Assembly (NCBI GenBank): GCA_030602845.1
Contig: JAUVYZ010000121.1
Location: forward strand, 1-6,444
Direction of reading: 5' to 3'
DNA from: Phycisphaerae bacterium
GTDB taxonomy: Bacteria; Planctomycetota; Phycisphaerae; Sedimentisphaerales; Anaerobacaceae
DNA: 6,444 nucleotides
This document shows positions 4,648-6,444 of this stretch, piece after piece; within the stretch, counting starts at the first letter, position 1, and each line of letters begins with the position of its first letter. The translations under genes were made by a program, and so were the position numbers. The notes under the pieces were generated by a model. That model made no database searches, had not been told where the DNA came from, and saw only the letters and a program-made list of their open reading frames with translations.

Positions 4648-6075
4648 ATGAAGGAAAAAGTTAAGAAAGCAATTTCCCGCCGAACCTTTATGGGCGCTGC
4701 GGCCTCGACGGCCTTTGCCTTCTCAATTGTTCCCAGCAAGGTCCTGGGCAAAGACGCACCCAGTAACAAGCTGAATATCGCTGTCATTGGCGCCAGCGGT
4801 CGCGGCGGGGCCAATCTGAAAGGCGTACAAAGTGAAAACATTGTCGCCTTGTGCGATGTCGATATGGTAAGGTCCAAAAACAATATCAGGAAAAACTCCA
4901 GCGCAAAGCTCTTTCAAGATTTTCGCGTGATGCTGGATGAAATGGACAAATCCATCGACGCCGTGATTGTCTCCACCCCTGACCATACCCACGCAGTTGC
5001 CGTAATGGCGGCCATCAAGATGGGCAAGCACGTCTATTGCGAAAAACCGCTGGCCCATTCGGTCTACGAAGTTCGCAAACTCATCGAAGCGGCCCGCAAA
5101 TACAAAGTCGCAACACAGATGGGCAACCAGGGTCATTCGAGCGAACATATTCGACTGGTATGCGAATGGATACAAGATGGTGCGATCGGCGATGTTCGCG
5201 AAGTCCACGCCTGGAGCAATCGTCCTCAGGGTGGATATGCTTTTCCATCGAGTTTGCCGCGGCCGACGGATACTCCGGCGGTACCTGATACGCTGGACTG
5301 GAAGCTGTGGCTTGGGCCTGTGCAGTATCGCCCCTATCATCCGATATATGCCCCGGTCTTCTGGCGCGGGTGGCTCGATTTCGGCACCGGTGCGCTCGGC
5401 GATATGGGATGCCATATTCTTGACCCTGCATTCTGGGCGTTGAAACTTGGCAACCCGGTCAGCGTTATAGCCGACACTTCATATAATCCCGGTATGGATT
5501 TCTGGGACACGGTCCTTGACGGATCCAAGAGTTGGAAATCCGAAATTGCCGACAATATCAAGGCAATGAAGAAAGAAACATATCCCGCCGCTTCGCGCGT
5601 AACTTATGAATTTGCGGCTCGCGGTGATATGCCTCCAGTGAAATTAACCTGGTGGGATGGCGGTATTTTCCCGCCGCCTCATAAAGATATGCCTAAAGGC
5701 TTTAACGGTAACGGGGCAATTCTAATTGGCGACAAAGGTACTATCAGACATGGGTCGCACGGCGCCAACGGTGCCAGAATAATCCCCGAAGAGAAAATGC
5801 AAGCGTATATTAAGAGCGGGCTGCCAGAAAAGGCTATCAAGCGAGTGCCCGGCCACCATCAAGACTGGATCAATGCCTGCAAAGGCGGCGATCCGGCAAG
5901 CAGTAACTTCGATTACGGCGGACCACTGACCGAGATGGTACTTCTTGGGGTTATTGCGATGCGTAACAGCGGGACGAAGCTACTGTGGGATAACGAGAAG
6001 ATGGAGTTTACAAATAAAAAAACGACAGCTAACGAACTTATCAAGCCGGAATTTCATAACGGCTGGTCGCTGTGA
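4648..6075 (+). CDS. Tat-exported Gfo/Idh/MocA family oxidoreductase or NAD-dependent glycosidase
   Basis: This 475-residue protein carries a twin-arginine signal (SRRTFM at 10-15, followed by a mild hydrophobic stretch 16-29), so it should be exported folded with its cofactor bound. A Rossmann domain follows: IAVIGASGRGG (44-54), the acidic LCDVD after the second strand (68-72), VIVSTPDHTHA (106-116) and the family's catalytic-lysine motif EKP (132-134). MGNQGHS (158-164) and GALGDMGCHILDPAFW (248-263) are typical of the long-form members common in Planctomycetota; H256 and D259 are candidate active-site residues. Family members use NAD(P) to oxidise or reduce sugars; some Tat-exported relatives (GH109) instead cleave glycosides by transient oxidation. 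It starts 40 bp after the GH67-like gene with a strong ribosome site, and the sulfatase gene follows 30 bp later. The fold and export are well supported; the substrate and reaction are not determined. Confidence 0.92.
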   Translation: MKEKVKKAISRRTFMGAAASTAFAFSIVPSKVLGKDAPSNKLNIAVIGASGRGGANLKGVQSENIVALCDVDMVRSKNNIRKNSSAKLFQDFRVMLDEMDKSIDAVIVSTPDHTHAVAVMAAIKMGKHVYCEKPLAHSVYEVRKLIEAARKYKVATQMGNQGHSSEHIRLVCEWIQDGAIGDVREVHAWSNRPQGGYAFPSSLPRPTDTPAVPDTLDWKLWLGPVQYRPYHPIYAPVFWRGWLDFGTGALGDMGCHILDPAFWALKLGNPVSVIADTSYNPGMDFWDTVLDGSKSWKSEIADNIKAMKKETYPAASRVTYEFAARGDMPPVKLTWWDGGIFPPPHKDMPKGFNGNGAILIGDKGTIRHGSHGANGARIIPEEKMQAYIKSGLPEKAIKRVPGHHQDWINACKGGDPASSNFDYGGPLTEMVLLGVIAMRNSGTKLLWDNEKMEFTNKKTTANELIKPEFHNGWSL

Positions 6076-6093
6076 TTAATTGCAGAACTTCAC

Positions 6094-6097
6094 GGAG
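6094..6097 (+). promoter_or_regulatory. Ribosome-binding site of the sulfatase gene
   Basis: GGAG lies eight bases before the ATG at 6106, in the 30-bp gap after the preceding stop. It fixes the start that places the twin-arginine signal at the very N-terminus. No terminator-like hairpin separates the two genes, consistent with co-transcription. Confidence 0.7.
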
Positions 6098-6105
6098 TAA
6101 CCTAA

Positions 6106-6444
6106 ATGGATAGACGACAATTTTTGAAAATGGTATCCGCGTCTGTTTTAGCCGTAACTGGTATGCCTTCTATTGTTGATGCGCGAAAAAAGAGCAACAA
6201 ACCCAATATTCTTTTGATCATGGCTGACGACATGGGCTATTCCGATATCGGCTGTTATGGCGGCGAGATCAATACGCCGAACCTGGACGGCCTGGCGGCA
6301 GGTGGGATGCGTTTTACACAGTTTTACAACTGTGCGAAATGCAGTCCGACCCGCGCATCTCTCTTGACAGGGCAGTACGACCAGGCGGTGGGGGTCAAGA
6401 ACATGGAGAACGGTGCGACATTCGGCGAGGTGCTGCGTGGAGCC
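6106..6444 (+). CDS. Tat-exported type I (formylglycine) sulfatase, N-terminal 113 residues
   Basis: The gene runs off the window after 113 codons. The product begins with a twin-arginine signal (RRQFLK at 3-8, hydrophobic stretch 9-21), followed by the S1 sulfatase N-terminus: KPNILLIMADDMGYSDIGCY (32-51), where D41 and D42 are the metal-binding pair, then NTPNLDGLA (57-65). The sulfatase signature CSPTRASLLTG starts at C79; this Cys is converted to formylglycine, the nucleophile that attacks sulfate esters, with R83 as a conserved partner. The Cys-type motif needs a maturase (anSME or FGE type) encoded elsewhere. It would hydrolyse sulfate esters outside the cytoplasm, probably on the same polysaccharide as the GH67-like enzyme upstream. 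The subfamily and exact substrate cannot be told from this fragment. The start is chosen from the GGAG site and the Tat motif. Confidence 0.93.
   Translation, partial: MDRRQFLKMVSASVLAVTGMPSIVDARKKSNKPNILLIMADDMGYSDIGCYGGEINTPNLDGLAAGGMRFTQFYNCAKCSPTRASLLTGQYDQAVGVKNMENGATFGEVLRGA

Noticed and set aside
4723..5415. 230-codon minus-strand open frame opposite the Gfo/Idh/MocA gene
   Set aside because: The plus-strand frame has full family motifs and a strong ribosome site; the antisense product has no recognisable features.

Overview
The window looks like a piece of a Planctomycetota genome (Phycisphaerae or a close PVC relative), probably marine or sediment-dwelling. The grounds are gene content only: a LamG-fused glycoside hydrolase, a Tat-exported Gfo/Idh/MocA protein and a Tat-exported sulfatase lie in a row, a combination typical of these bacteria. 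No marker gene is present, so the taxonomy is an inference.

Layout. Positions 1-1017 hold two minus-strand genes: an amidohydrolase-2 family protein (196-1017), followed 49 bp downstream by the first 48 codons of a sodium-coupled NSS-family transporter (146 to 1, cut by the window edge). The end of the amidohydrolase gene is built from a degenerate 8-bp tandem repeat (178-233). Positions 1018-1502 are a divergent intergenic region. It has a strong sigma-70-like promoter for the minus genes (1076-1104) with a perfect 12-bp palindrome directly after its -10 box, a weaker plus-strand promoter candidate (1223-1251), and a possible leader of about 245 nt with short hairpins and a spaced direct repeat.

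The plus strand then carries three closely spaced genes. The first (1503-4607) is a secreted 1034-residue protein: Sec signal, LamG domain, complete GH67 alpha-glucuronidase-like region, KP-rich linker, and the C-terminal half of a CBM6/35-like domain. The second (4648-6075) is a Tat-exported Gfo/Idh/MocA protein. The third (6106 to the edge) is the N-terminus of a Tat-exported type I sulfatase with a formylglycine Cys motif.

The three plus-strand genes probably form an operon for extracytoplasmic breakdown of a sulfated, uronic-acid-containing polysaccharide: the GH67-like enzyme would act on uronosyl groups, the sulfatase would remove sulfate esters, and the Gfo/Idh/MocA protein would oxidise or cleave a sugar using a tightly bound nicotinamide cofactor. 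The most notable departures from family rules are the GH67-like protein, which keeps the general acid and all three carboxylate-binding residues but has Ser in place of one catalytic carboxylate, and the amidohydrolase, which lacks a metal-site His and the catalytic Asp.
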